NCBI GenBank assembly: GCA_918807975.1
Contig: OU964922.1
Span: forward strand, 31,918,329 to 31,982,328
Direction of reading: 5' to 3'
DNA: 64,000 bases
From: Aplidium turbinatum
Lineage: Eukaryota > Chordata > Ascidiacea > Aplousobranchia > Polyclinidae
Shown: positions 43,101 through 53,352 of the stretch, in pieces
How the letters are laid out: each line of letters begins with the position of its first letter
Numbering within the stretch: position 1 is the first letter of the stretch
The notes under the pieces: model-generated
Seen by the model: only the letters and a program-made list of their open reading frames with translations
Databases searched by the model: none
What the model was told of the DNA's origin: nothing
Program-made: the position numbers and the translations under genes

Positions 43101-46100
43101 GTCAAAGCTTGGCGCGGTAGCCTACGGACGTCATCATTCATTTGCCCCTTCTTTAGTAAATGAGACCTGGCGTTTGTCCAGCCTATGGACGTGGCTCAGG
43201 TTGTTGGTTTCTCTGCCATTATCAATCGTTTATACTTTCGTCCACCACTAAACATGGTACTCACGCTAAACATTAAGACTCGTGGATTCGGTTTCCTTAT
43301 TGGGAGATATTGCGTATCGCAGATTCCTTAATCTGTTAATGACAAAGTAATCTTCTGGATATTTTTAGAATTGGTTGCAAGCGATGCTGCTTCAAAAGAA
43401 GTCACCATTGAAAAGATAGCTCATCATTCCATTCACTTTCTAACTGAGCTTAACTTGATAGAACCCTTGCCAGGTGAGACAGCAAGTCCTTTATAGTCAA
43501 AAGTGGGCCAATAATTCCATCTTCATATGAAACGTACCAACAGTTAAAAGACGATTTTTTTGTTGGGATACCAGTCAGCTGTCTTTTGCTGTGCTCTTTA
43601 CCGCCGTTCTTACGTACGCTTTTTGCGCAATTGTCTTTGGCTTTCAATTGTTGCGTTGAAGACTTTTTATGGTTCACGTTTTGGATTTATTTGTTCAATG
43701 TTCATAGCTTTGTTTCGTTATGTGTCGTGCTTTGAAACAATTTTACAAATCCGTGATTATATCAATTTAAGGATATGTAGTTATATTTTTAAACGGTTAA
43801 ATACTGTACTTATCTTTTTAAAAGCCGTTGTACCGTAATTTTATGCACCATGCGTAGGTGATATGTATTTTTGGTAATTGATAGTAATGCAAGCGCTTTT
43901 TATATTTTTGCATGCGCTTTGAAGACATCTTGCTGTCATTCGTGTCTCTTTTTCGACGTAAGGCCAATGCAGTGTCCACATCAAAACAATGGCGAACAAA
44001 AACGGCGATAAAGTTTAATGCTTTTATGGCTACAATGCGTTTACCATAAGCCCTTCTATGTTACAGATGACAAGCTTGCATTCCAGCCGACTAAGCTTGG
44101 CATGGCCACGTACAAAGGTGGGGTGGATCTGAATATCAGCAATAACTTATACAAGGAACTCAAACACGCTCTCGAGACGTTAGTTCTGGACGGCTATCTA
44201 CATTTGTTATACTTGGTAAATGTTTACTAGAACATATTTGATTAAGGCTGGCTTACAAGTTTGTAGTGTGGCTGGTATAGGTGGAAAGTAAGTTTAAAGG
44301 TTGTGGTTGTCTTATTGTGTCATTTAAATGTCGTTGTGAGGTATATATTCTTTTTTGTTGTTTTAAATACATTTATTGGAGTGTTTTATCGAGGGAACAA
44401 CATCTGTTGATGTTTTGTCAGATGAATTAATTTGATAGACGCCTATGTGTATGAACAAACAACTACAAGAACCTGGTTCAACTCTTAAAAACTCAATTAG
44501 CCTCGCCAAAATCTGGGGTTCTCTGTGTAGTCAGAAAACACCGCCAATCTAAGGCGATAAAGAGTTGGAATCTATCGATAGGGTCTCGGTCAGAGAGGCT
44601 TATGTAAAGAGGGTGTGTGCTCAGCATGTCATATGGAGCAACCTTTGATTAGCAAACCTCTCAACTCGGCGACGTCTTATTATGTTTAGTCCACGAGATA
44701 GATTCCATGCAACACCGATTTAATTGTGTTCAAAGACTCCAAAACTGTTTGGTCTTCCCTCACCCACGTCAGTGGTTTAAAGTCTATACTTTGTTAGGTA
44801 GACGTCATCGCATGGAATAAGCTTCAACAGAGGCTGCCATGGCCATAAAGCAAATATTCATGCGAATAGATATCCAACAGGTAACTCCCTACGAAACGAC
44901 CACCCACGTATCACCGAACTGGCTGATCTACATGAGCGAACTGAACAGACTCTCCTCAACTGAGATATCAGCTGCCAACCTCATCGGCGTTCCTGAGCAT
45001 TACATCGCCAGGAGAGCTTCAGGGCACAACCCTAAGAAAAAGGTCGATTTGTAGTTTTATGTTTCACGTTTTGAAAAGTATAAAGGTTACTGTTAGCTTG
45101 AACTAAGCAATCATCTTTCCACCTAGCAACATTAGTCCTTTTTAAACGTTGAATCAATGTAAAATGACCCATTTTGCTCTAGGTTTTGTTCCGATTGTGA
45201 TTAGTTTTTTTCCCAACAACCACTAACAGCCAAGTGGTCAAATTAGCATTTGTGCTTATGCAACATTTAATTTTAACATGAAAAGGTAAAAACAAATCAA
45301 AGTTGATCTTATTTCTTAGAGGTTGGATTGTGAGGATTGTAAATGTGAAATAAAAGTTACAATTTACGTTTGCCAAAATTCTTAATAACCTGTAGGCTTT
45401 TTATAATCTTATTATCGAAAAAATACTTTAAAGATAGTTTAGATTTTGCAAAATAATTATTTTATTTTAATGACATTTTTTGTCACTTTTTTTTGTGTTT
45501 TTCAATCAATCAACTTGAAGAGTTTGTTCTTCAGAAGGTGGACGAAACAGTTATACGTCGCTTTTACATAACTTTGATGTTGTTCGAGTTGTTCAAAGGC
45601 CGCTCTGTCTGGGAGGTCTCCGCCCGTTACGAGCAACCCAGAGGATTCCTCCAGAATCTTTTATCTAGCTCGGCCGCCTTCGCTTCGTGTGTGCTTCATT
45701 TCACAAAGGTATGCCGAGTTTGCTGCTAAAAAATTTTTAGTCCAGGCAAGTGTTTAATTTGCCTCGCGTTCATTTGCGTTGTAGAAAGACGGTCATTCGT
45801 TACTTTGAAAGTAGCGTTCTATAACATGATATCAAGTAGGTTCAGTTGGAATTCCCTTAAAAGAAACCGCAAATGTATTCAGGAATTTGAAGAGTTTTGG
45901 CCATTCCATGCTCTCCTTGAGAAGCTCATCCAAGTGCTTCAGTATTGCACCGTAGCCGAGTTGGTACCTCTGATGGAGATTCCGTCCGTCAAGCAGGCCA
46001 GAGCTAAACAGGTGAGACTTCCAGAAGCTCAAAACAAATTGTGGTTATTATCTCTGTTGCTTTAATCGGCTTTATCATCAAACTCGTTTTGTCCATATAC

Positions 46101-48050
46101 ATTTCCAAGAAGTTTTGGCATTGTATTGATTTCACCTACGGCACGGTACCATTTTTGTTTGATGTAATGTAGTTTATGTTACCGTGTGTCACTGTATGCT
46201 GTGTTGTGCGAGTAATGATTTCAGTCTTGAGACAAACACATTGAGGAAACTAACTGACACGTTTCTAGAAACCTGAGTTTAAATGGAAGAGAGCTTTCAA
46301 ACTGAAGCTGTTAGTTTTGTCAAGTTTTCAGAGATATATTGCCATGTCAGACAGTTTGTGTTAAACTAATCTCATTACTAACGTTAATAATCTCATATTT
46401 CTTTCTCAGTTGTACAAGGCCGGGTACAAAACATTGGCTCATATAGCGAGTGCTCAATGCAACTCGTTGGTGAATGACATTGAATTCTTGTCAAGAAAAC
46501 ATGCGCTTCAAATCATCGCCTCGGCTAAGGTACTGCAGCATATAACTTGTTGTTATAATGAGATTTTGCATTTTGTTGGTTTTGAATCTTTATCCTCGGA
46601 CTGACAAAGCCTTGATAGGTTATTCCTGGTAGTGTCGCATACTTGTAGAGGCTCTTGACGCAGGGCCGGTTACCGAGATTGGCAGAGTGAAGTTTTTCGA
46701 TTGTTGAAGTCTTGTTGCCGCTGAATGGAGAACAGTCCTGAAATGCGTTGCTCAAGCGCACTCCCCGAGAGTTGAACCAGCGCCGCGTCATCTTGAGCCG
46801 GGCGCGTAACCGCTGAGCTAACAGGGCGGACTGTTGATCACGTGACTTTTGATCATGCTGCGCAAGAAAGTATAAGTAAGAAAGTATAAATTAAAAGTTT
46901 ACCTGGCGCAAATCCCGACCGGCGCAGCTGCAATGGCACTCAAAGGGCATTTAGTGGAGCGTGATAGCTGAAAGTGCAGCTTGCGCCAACAAAAACATCA
47001 GCTACTGCCGAATCTTCATTGTTAAACTAGAACATTGCACCATCATTGCTGGTTCAAATCCGTTATAAGTGTGTAAGCTGCCCGTTTTATGTTAGAGCTG
47101 CATAGTGCTTATCAATTCCGAAGATTCAAAATTGATTTATTACTTTGCTTGTGTTGTCTCTATGTTCGTAAGTGAACTAAAATTGTCGAAGCTTTGTATT
47201 GAATAACATAAAAAACTTTTTTTTTATTTGTCATGGATAGAACTGGTTTGTTTTGAATCTTTATCCTCAGACTGACAAGGCCTTGATTGATTATTCCTGG
47301 TAGTTTTGCATACTTGTAATGGGTGTCCGACAAATTGTTCGTAAAGCAATTGTTCGTAAGCAATTGTTCGTAAAACAATTGTTCGTAAAATTAATTCTTC
47401 GTAAAACAATTCTTCCTAAAGCATTTTTTCGTGCATGCAGTTAAAATTTGATGTATACGAAGAAATGCTTTACGAAGAATCGTTTTACGGATTTTATTTT
47501 ACGAAAAACAGTTTACGAACAATTGTTTTACGAACAATTGCTTACGAACAATTGCTTTACGAACAATTGCTTACGAACAATTTGCCTATAACCCTTGTAA
47601 TGTACAGGCTCTTGACGTAGGGCCGGTTACCGTGATTCGCAGAGTAAAGTTTTCCGATTGTTGAAGTGTTTTGAGGGGGAATTATTCCTTTTACTAGGTG
47701 CCGATTAATGGAGAGCAGTCCTGAAATGCGTTGCTCAAGCGCACATCCCGAAAGTCGAACCAGCGCCGCGTGATCTTGAGCCGGTCGCGTAACCACTGAG
47801 CTAATGGGGCGGACATTTTAGAAATTTAATGAGAAAATTCAGTCATTTTCTGGTATAAGCGAAGAAGTCTTCTGTGCCCAACATCCATGAAACGTCTCTT
47901 GTATTTTTGGTTGTGATTGACTTTCAGTAAAACTCAGATAAAAAATTAACCTCCTGCTAAACTTTTGATTGGACTCCGCAGATCTTGCTAACGGAAAAGA
48001 TAGAATCACTGCAAGAAGAAGCTGAAGCGTTGACTCATATAGAAAGATGA
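34198..48050 (+). CDS. HELQ: HELQ, DNA repair helicase (POLQ-like), 20 exons
   Basis: Exons: 34198-34417, 35370-35877, 36553-36770, 37416-37594, 38244-38384, 39116-39251, 39636-39841, 40461-40603, 40989-41111, 41672-41785, 42346-42478, 42706-42822, 42958-43057, 43369-43473, 44067-44215, 44881-45042, 45535-45708, 45883-46011, 46410-46529, 47982-48050. The sum is 3246 nt (1081 residues; vertebrate HELQ is about 1,100). Motifs: LPTSGGKT (Walker A), [12 protein letters not shown] (motif II), MSATLGN (III), [13 protein letters not shown] (IV), [12 protein letters not shown] (V), [12 protein letters not shown] (VI), then winged-helix and C-terminal helix-hairpin-helix parts ([31 protein letters not shown]-like). 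HELQ is a 3'-5' SF2 helicase in crosslink and break repair with RAD51 paralogs. The N-terminal 245 residues are acidic and poorly conserved. Exon 17 could start at 45538 instead. Introns carry MITEs and SINEs; no defect seen. Confidence 0.96.
34480..34665. mobile_element. Small MITE in HELQ intron 1
   Basis: Ends GGAGCTGGTATACAAGTCCC and GGACTTGTATACCAGCTCC, a 19-bp perfect inverted repeat continuing into C- and G-runs. Internally GGTAACTCATGACAA is repeated inverted (TTGTCATGAGTTACC), so nearly the whole 186 bp folds back. Flanks AAAAGATC and AAAAGATT (34472-34479, 34666-34673) agree at 7 of 8, suggesting a hAT-like 8-bp duplication. Confidence 0.85.
34958..35130 (+). mobile_element. hAT-like fragment in HELQ intron 1
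   Basis: Begins CAGAGGTGCGCTACTTGTAC and is rich in AGTAGCG/GCGCTAC words (GTAGCGGTAGCGGCGCTACT). The start resembles hAT ends, but no partner end or duplication was found. Non-coding. Confidence 0.4.
38750..38930 (+). mobile_element. tRNA-derived SINE in HELQ intron 5
   Basis: Head: GATGGTGCAGCGTATAAGGC then box B AGTTCGACTCCGGCC. Body: CCTCACCTCTACCCAGGG, AGGGTGTAATAAATTGG, GAACTGACCACCTTACTCT, CGAAGGCTTAGTGCAATG. Same family and orientation as 16087-16337. Right boundary near the TCTCATACCCTGATGCTTGG block. Confidence 0.85.
41167..41335. mobile_element. hAT-type MITE, GTGGCGTAGCTAG family, in HELQ intron 9
   Basis: Ends TAGTGGCGTAGCTAGGGGA and CCCTAGCTACGCCACTG. It is 169 bp and almost identical in its core to 19957-20125 (GGCGACACGTCTGGGGCGGC, TCATTTTCACATGCTTTTTC). 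The flanks GGTGTCGC and GGTGCCAT are only partly alike, so the target duplication has decayed or the left end is a little off. Confidence 0.88.
42040..42190 (+). repeat. CGAAAACGTT repeat, copy 2, HELQ intron 10
   Basis: GGGCTAACTTGAGTATAGCC forms a small hairpin (GGCTA/TAGCC) followed by GAAAACGTTCG, then the same succession as 6010-6175 (TTTTATGTT, GTTAAATGCCGTGTGGTTGC, TGTCTATGGTTAAAG, CCTCTACCAAAATTGTATTA). Confidence 0.7.
46573..46831 (-). mobile_element. tRNA-derived SINE, CAGTCCGAG family, copy A
   Basis: On the minus strand: TCCGCCCTGTTAGCTCAGCG (box A) with GTTACGCG, then box B GGTTCAACTCTCGGGG, then a body ending TGCGACACTACCAGGAATAA and the tail CTTTGTCAGTCCGAGGATAA. It lies in HELQ intron 19. 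Its tail region supplies the empty-site sequence for the MULE insertion in copy B. Confidence 0.88.
47244..47814 (-). mobile_element. tRNA-derived SINE, CAGTCCGAG family, copy B (interrupted)
   Basis: Same family, orientation and intron as copy A: minus-strand head GTCCGCCCCATTAGCTCAG, box B GGTTCGACTTTCGGGATG, tail CTTGTCAGTCTGAGGATAAA. It is about 270 bp once the nested 47321-47593 element and its duplication are discounted, plus a short extra segment near 47666-47700 not in copy A. Confidence 0.88.
47321..47593. mobile_element. MULE-type MITE in SINE copy B
   Basis: Starts GGGTGTCCGAC and ends ATAACC, the same pair of ends as the autonomous-type copy at 62298-63807. Exact 8-bp duplication CTTGTAAT (47313-47320, 47594-47601). 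The body is nothing but degenerate 10-14 bp units of (A)CAATTGTTCGTAAAG on the left and their reverse complement on the right, so it folds into one long hairpin. It is 273 bp with no gene. Confidence 0.93.
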
Positions 48051-48870
48051 TCTCGATGAATGGAAGACGTTTTAGGAGCATCTGGTCCTGGAGGAAGAGT
48101 TGGTTGTTTCATCACAAAAGAGGTGGACGGCGACGATACGAAGATATGCAATCGCCGAGCGCTCTGTCTCACGATCCACTCATCAGTTGATGATCTCGTT
48201 AGTTTCGGCAGAATTCTCAACGTGCAAATCGCAAAGATCTATTTCTCATTTATCACAAAACGTTAAAGCAGATAAGTTACCTGGAAATAGTTTTGCAATA
48301 TTGTTTTTTGCACCAGCTGCCTTCTTGTTTAGCGCCAAAGAGCTTCCCAGTTAGAAAATATTTATTTTTACATTGTGTTGCACGTCTGCAGACGTTGAAG
48401 CAATATAAAAAAGGATGTACAATATTGTATGCTATCAACCTAGTGGGTTTTCAAAATTAGGTAGCAATGCGGACTGTTTCTTTACTTTTTCTTATGGGGC
48501 ATAATAAATGGTTGTTAATAGAAGATGTTTTTTATGTTGCTGTTTTCGAAATAAAAATGCACGTCAAAATAAATTGCAGTTCTTCGTCAAGCTTACGTGC
48601 CACTCTTAGATTGGCCTGCCCACATTGACTTGAGACAAGACTATCTAAAGATGCTGACATCGACAAGCAGATTTCTTTCCGCAATTTTGGTAACATGATT
48701 GCATAAATTGCTCAACACAGAACAGACTGAAGTCAAATAAGTTTCTTTTCGTGCAATTTTACCACACAGTAAAATGTTTCGATTTGAGTTATCTGTGTCA
48801 CGTGTGTTTAGCAGTTGTTGGTTTAATTACACAAGAACCTCCAATGAACGTTTAGCTTGCAACAGGATGC
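48051..48870 (+). other. HELQ 3' flank
   Basis: Sequence after the HELQ stop. AATAAA occurs near 48503 and 48551 as candidate poly(A) signals; which one is used cannot be read from sequence alone. No other gene is supported. Confidence 0.5.
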
Positions 48871-49121
48871 TGTGTAGGCCTACTTATGGTACATACATCG
48901 GACTGTCAAGAGACTCGTCGTCGTCGTGTGAGCGTCTGGGGCCGAGGGTCTATCCTATTACCACTCCAGATTCACGATGTTCCGGACTACACTGGAAGGC
49001 TACTGGAGAGCAGCCAGTCTTTGGTTTCATCATCCATGACACGCAGACCTTCCACTAATCCACTCCGTTAGGTGGTTTGAAGATGGAGCAGTCATTGATG
49101 ATGTGGTCTGTTCCTCGGTAC
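48870..49121 (-). pseudogene. LINE C-terminal fragment, distal half split by gypsy
   Basis: The minus strand from the gypsy boundary reads RGTDHIINDCSIFKPPNGVD, then a decayed tail with MMKPKTGCS. DHIxxDC is the zinc-knuckle block of the same LINE tail as at 61640-62180 (QTMQHILHEC). The proximal part of this tail is on the other side of the gypsy element at 53519-53740. Confidence 0.75.
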
Positions 49122-49287
49122 TGTTGTGTCTGCCTAACCTGCTTTACACAACTTGATAGTTCAGATTTAACATAGCACTTGTATTTGCGTGGCGGAACAA
49201 AGAATCCAAACAGCGAGACACGAGTCATTTATATACTAGCACGTTACGGGTTTCCAATACAGATTATGTAAATACACAGACACTACA
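49122..49287 (-). repeat. 3' LTR of the gypsy element
   Basis: 166 bp, identical by eye to 53353-53518. Short for an LTR, but with TG...CA ends. Confidence 0.95.
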
Positions 49288-49381
49288 TCTCTTTCCTTTT
49301 CAGAATCAAACACTATTTCGAAATGTAGTCAACAGATCAAGAATTAAACATAACAGTTCTGGCTAAACACAACACAGTAAA

Positions 49382-50518
49382 TTACATAACAAAGTCTTTA
49401 AACCGTTGCGGTGGTTTGATGTTGCGGTGCGGCCTGGTTAGAATAACAGCGTCAGTAAGGTTATCAGGCGAAACATTTTGTTCAGGTATTACATCAGTTG
49501 AATCAGTGAAAGCCTCAGTCGAGACATTATGTCTCGAAGACACATCAGTGGTTGGGTCATTGTTTGAATCATGAAATTTCTTAACATGGGTTACGTTTCT
49601 TTTATACTTTGCGTCATCATTTTCAACAATCACACAATTACCATGTTTCTCTGTGACAATAAACGGATCTTTACGAAAGGTAGTAGAAAGTTTATCACGG
49701 CCATGTTGTTTCAATAGTACAGTGTCACCAGGTTTAATATCAGCTTGAACTGCACCACGTCTAAGATCAGCATATAACTTTCCCTTTTCCTTCATTTCTG
49801 AATCTCTGTCACGAACAGATTTAGAATCATGGTCATAAGAACGATCAATGCATGGTACCTTAGTACGCAATTTTCGTTTGAACAACAATTCGGCTGGACT
49901 AACTCCAGTCGTTGAGTGTGGTGTAGAGCGATACATAAGTAAATACGAATACAATTCATTTTTCCAGTTTTTACCTTCAGCTTGTGCAATTTTAATGCGT
50001 TTAAGCAATGAGCGATTTTGAATTTCAACTTCTCCGTTGGCTTGAGGCCACAATGGAGTCACTCTACGATGCAATATTCCACATTCGCTCAAAAATGAAT
50101 GAAATTCGTTGCTAATAAATTGCGGACCATTATCAGAAGTTATTGAACAAGGTAAACCATGCGTTGCAAACATTTTCTTTAAACTTCCAATCACTTTTTC
50201 ACTAGTAACTGTTTTCATAACATCAATTTCAAAGTAACGACTAAAATAATCGATCACAACAAAAACATAATCACCAGAAGGCAGAGGTCCCATTAAATCA
50301 ATAGCAAGATCTTGCCAGGGTCCTTCCGGCAATTCGGTACGTTTCATGGGTTCAGGGGATACAGGTTTTGAAACAAGTTGACACCCAAAACAATTTTTAC
50401 AAAAACGATCGGCATCTTTGTCTATGCCAGGCCACCATACTTTAGTACGAAGACGTCTCTTCATGACAACGATACCAGGATGGCCCTCGTGAGCTAACGT
50501 AAGAACATGTTGTCTCAA
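49382..50518 (-). CDS. gypsy integrase reading frame
   Basis: Fossil frame of 378 residues. Begins in the HHCC zinc-binding region (HEGHPGIVVMKRRLRTKVWW, then CKNCFGCQ), continues through the DDE core (DLMGPLPSGDYVFVVIDYFS, SDNGPQF, NGEVEIQNRSL) and ends in a C-terminal part with GDTVLLKQHGRDKLSTTF and a KxxHVKKF region. It is the K02A2.6-like integrase type of gypsy elements. It follows the upstream gag-pol frame, with which it overlaps. Confidence 0.93.
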   Translation of the reverse strand: MRQHVLTLAHEGHPGIVVMKRRLRTKVWWPGIDKDADRFCKNCFGCQLVSKPVSPEPMKRTELPEGPWQDLAIDLMGPLPSGDYVFVVIDYFSRYFEIDVMKTVTSEKVIGSLKKMFATHGLPCSITSDNGPQFISNEFHSFLSECGILHRRVTPLWPQANGEVEIQNRSLLKRIKIAQAEGKNWKNELYSYLLMYRSTPHSTTGVSPAELLFKRKLRTKVPCIDRSYDHDSKSVRDRDSEMKEKGKLYADLRRGAVQADIKPGDTVLLKQHGRDKLSTTFRKDPFIVTEKHGNCVIVENDDAKYKRNVTHVKKFHDSNNDPTTDVSSRHNVSTEAFTDSTDVIPEQNVSPDNLTDAVILTRPHRNIKPPQRFKDFVM

Positions 50519-53312
50519 TGTTTTTTGGAATCACAATACGTGTACCGCGTAATAGAAGACGGCCAATGACAGCTAATTCACTTCGAACTGTTAGATAAGA
50601 TTTACATTCAAGTTCACACCAGTCGTTCGAAAGAATGCAATCCATGACATTGCGCAACTCAAAATCAGCGTTTGTTGCACGCTCGATGTCACGTGTGCTC
50701 ATGGCAATAGGCGTCGCTTCTTTTGCTACAAATTTCACATACTCATGCGTGTCATCAACGTGTTTGCACAGCGCTTTTGAAGAAAATAAGCGAGATAAGC
50801 AATCGGCAATGTTTTGCCTCCCTGGAATATACTTCACTTCATACTGATAAGGCATTAATCTTAAAATCCAGCGTTCCATTCTAGCATTCGGCTTGGAGCG
50901 GGGAGTGAAAATGAATTTTAACGGTTTATGATCTGTTAATAAATCAAAACTGCTCCCATACAAATAAACGTGAAATCTTTCGCATGCCCACACAATAGCT
51001 AAAGCTTCTTTTTCAGTTTGCGAATATTTACGTTCAATTTCGTTTAAAGTACGGCTAGCATAACTAATAACATAATTTTTTCCATTTTGGTTTTGCACCA
51101 GCACTCCAGCTAAACCATAAGGACTAGCATCAGCAATTACTTGAGTTTTAGCATGTTTGTCATAATAACCCAAAGTTACACAATTGCACAATAAAGATTT
51201 TAGCTTTTCAAAAGATTGCTGTTGAGCTTTACCCCAATGAAAATCAACACTTTTACGAGTTAACATACGAAGCGGTTCCGACACCGTGGCTAAATCAGGT
51301 ATAAATCTAGCATTATAATTCACCAGTCCTAAAAAACTTCTTACTTCAGCGGCGTTTTCTGGTGCTCTTGCTTCCTTAACAGCTTCAACTTTTGCCTCTT
51401 CCGGGTCAATTCCTTTAGACGACAGCACATGTCCCATAAATACAAGTTTGTCTTTGTTGAATTCGCACTTTTCTTTGTTCAGCGTGAACCCACTATCTCG
51501 AATTCTTTCAAGTACCTTCTCGAGTCTTCGGTCATGCTCTTCTTGAGTCGATCCGTACACGATAATGTCATCAAGGATATTCTTGACTCCTGTACAACCT
51601 TGTAGCGTTTGTTGCATTACTCGTTGGTACATCTCCGGAGCACAACTAACTCCAAACATCAGTCTCTTGTATCGATATAATCCTTCATGCGTCACAAATG
51701 TAGTAATATTTCTAGAACTAGGTTGTAATTCAATTTGGTGATACGCCCATTTGACATTTAGTTTAGTGAATACCTTGCTTTGGTTCATGTCATGCAGCAC
51801 TTCTTCAATGGTAGGCATCGGGTGACGTTCTCTTCTGACAGCTTTGTTAGCTTGGCGCATATCGACACACAAACGAATGTCTCCATTTTGCTTGGGCACG
51901 ATCATTGCAGGTGAAACCCAAGTTGACGGTTCTTCAACTTTTTCGATGATGTCAAGGTCTTCCAACTGTTTTAATTTTTCTGCTAACTTGTCCCGAAGGT
52001 TAAATGGTATTCGTCTTACAGGTTGACACACAGGCTTTACATTTTTATCAACAGGTATTGTTAATTGAAAGTCTTTTAATTTTCCCACACCATCGAAACA
52101 TGACTGATATTTATTCAAAAACGAAGGACTTTTAGTTACAGCATTTAGTTCAGAATCAAATTTAATTATTTGTAACTCTGTGGCTGTTTTCAATCCTAGC
52201 AGCGGTTGCCCTTTTCCTTCGATCACTACAAATTCGACATTTTTCAGTGCTTTTTTTGTTGTTTCAACGTCTGCAGTGAAAATTCCTGCTATTTTCAAAG
52301 GTGCATCACTTCCATAAGCGTAGATTGTTTTGTCAGAAAGATGGCTTTTGCACTTAATGCGCTGTTTTTTTAAATCTTCCCACAGTGCACGATCAATTAC
52401 ATTACATGTAGCTCCCGAGTCGATAATCATTGAAATATTGATTCCACCAACATTTACCGAAACTTTTCCAGTATTGTAACTACATACATTAAAGATATAG
52501 TCCAACTCACCATCAGCATTTCGTTTTACTTGTCTGATGTTATTTTTTTGGTTCGTCCTGTTGCTTCCATTCGTCGGGTTCTTTTCCACGTGGCTGGTTC
52601 CAACAGATTTTGTTCTGCAGCAGCTTGCAAAATGACCCATTTTATTGCATTTTCTACATTCTTTTCCTTGCGCTGGACAATTTCTGTCGCTGCTTTTGTG
52701 ACCTTCCCTTCCGCATCGGTAACATCGGAATCGAGATTGATAGCTTTTCTTAGCTGATTTAAACGTCGAGATTTTGTTGACTTCCTGACTGTATGATCTT
52801 GATTGAATTTCTGACACTTCGAATGCCAAGGCCAATTCTCTTAACGTTTTTAGATTCAAGTCACTTCCTTTTTCCAAGAGTCGCCGTCGTAACGCATCCG
52901 ATCTACATTTTTCCACGACTTGATCACGAATTTGATCATCCATGTCTTCAAAACTGCACGTTTCTGCTTTTTGTTTTAATCGAGTTATAAATTGTTCTAC
53001 ACTTTCTTCCTCTTTTTGAAATAGAGATCTAAATACATGGCGTTCAAACGGGACATTGTTTAACGGCGTAAAATAATTAGTTAGTGCTTGAACAGCAGCT
53101 TCATAGCTGTTCAATTCCCCTTCAAAGGTAAAGAAAATGTCCTGCACTGCCATTCCAGCACAATGCAGCAGCAGAGCTCGCTTTCTAGAAGCATTCGTGA
53201 CATTCTTTCCTTCAGCATACAACTCAAAAGCTCGTTTCCATCTGGTCCATCGCGTGCTTGCTCCAGGACTTTCACAGTCAAAAGGTTGTAAATCAAACGT
53301 AGGTATCTCCAT
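50442..53312 (-). CDS. gypsy Gag-Pol reading frame
   Basis: Fossil frame of 956 residues. In order: capsid-like region (about 1-190; ALTNYFTPLNNVPFERHVFR), two CCHC knuckles (about 196-235: CYRCGREGHKSSDRNC, CRKCNKMGHFASCC), retropepsin-like IDSGATCNVID (about 298), reverse transcriptase (about 430-640: RLCVDMRQANKA, YRYKRLMFGVSCAPEMYQ), RNase H (about 730-850: VIADASPYGLAGVL, YSQTEKEALAIVWACERF, LTDHKPL) and the start of the integrase zinc region. The start is the first ATG inside the 5' LTR leader, 41 bp from the LTR. The order PR-RT-RH-IN is that of Ty3/gypsy. Confidence 0.95.
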   Translation of the reverse strand: MEIPTFDLQPFDCESPGASTRWTRWKRAFELYAEGKNVTNASRKRALLLHCAGMAVQDIFFTFEGELNSYEAAVQALTNYFTPLNNVPFERHVFRSLFQKEEESVEQFITRLKQKAETCSFEDMDDQIRDQVVEKCRSDALRRRLLEKGSDLNLKTLRELALAFEVSEIQSRSYSQEVNKISTFKSAKKSYQSRFRCYRCGREGHKSSDRNCPAQGKECRKCNKMGHFASCCRTKSVGTSHVEKNPTNGSNRTNQKNNIRQVKRNADGELDYIFNVCSYNTGKVSVNVGGINISMIIDSGATCNVIDRALWEDLKKQRIKCKSHLSDKTIYAYGSDAPLKIAGIFTADVETTKKALKNVEFVVIEGKGQPLLGLKTATELQIIKFDSELNAVTKSPSFLNKYQSCFDGVGKLKDFQLTIPVDKNVKPVCQPVRRIPFNLRDKLAEKLKQLEDLDIIEKVEEPSTWVSPAMIVPKQNGDIRLCVDMRQANKAVRRERHPMPTIEEVLHDMNQSKVFTKLNVKWAYHQIELQPSSRNITTFVTHEGLYRYKRLMFGVSCAPEMYQRVMQQTLQGCTGVKNILDDIIVYGSTQEEHDRRLEKVLERIRDSGFTLNKEKCEFNKDKLVFMGHVLSSKGIDPEEAKVEAVKEARAPENAAEVRSFLGLVNYNARFIPDLATVSEPLRMLTRKSVDFHWGKAQQQSFEKLKSLLCNCVTLGYYDKHAKTQVIADASPYGLAGVLVQNQNGKNYVISYASRTLNEIERKYSQTEKEALAIVWACERFHVYLYGSSFDLLTDHKPLKFIFTPRSKPNARMERWILRLMPYQYEVKYIPGRQNIADCLSRLFSSKALCKHVDDTHEYVKFVAKEATPIAMSTRDIERATNADFELRNVMDCILSNDWCELECKSYLTVRSELAVIGRLLLRGTRIVIPKNIETTCSYVSSRGPSWYRCHEETSSY

Positions 53313-53352
53313 TCTTTTCTGAGTATTATCCTACTATCCTCGTCGCCAGAAT

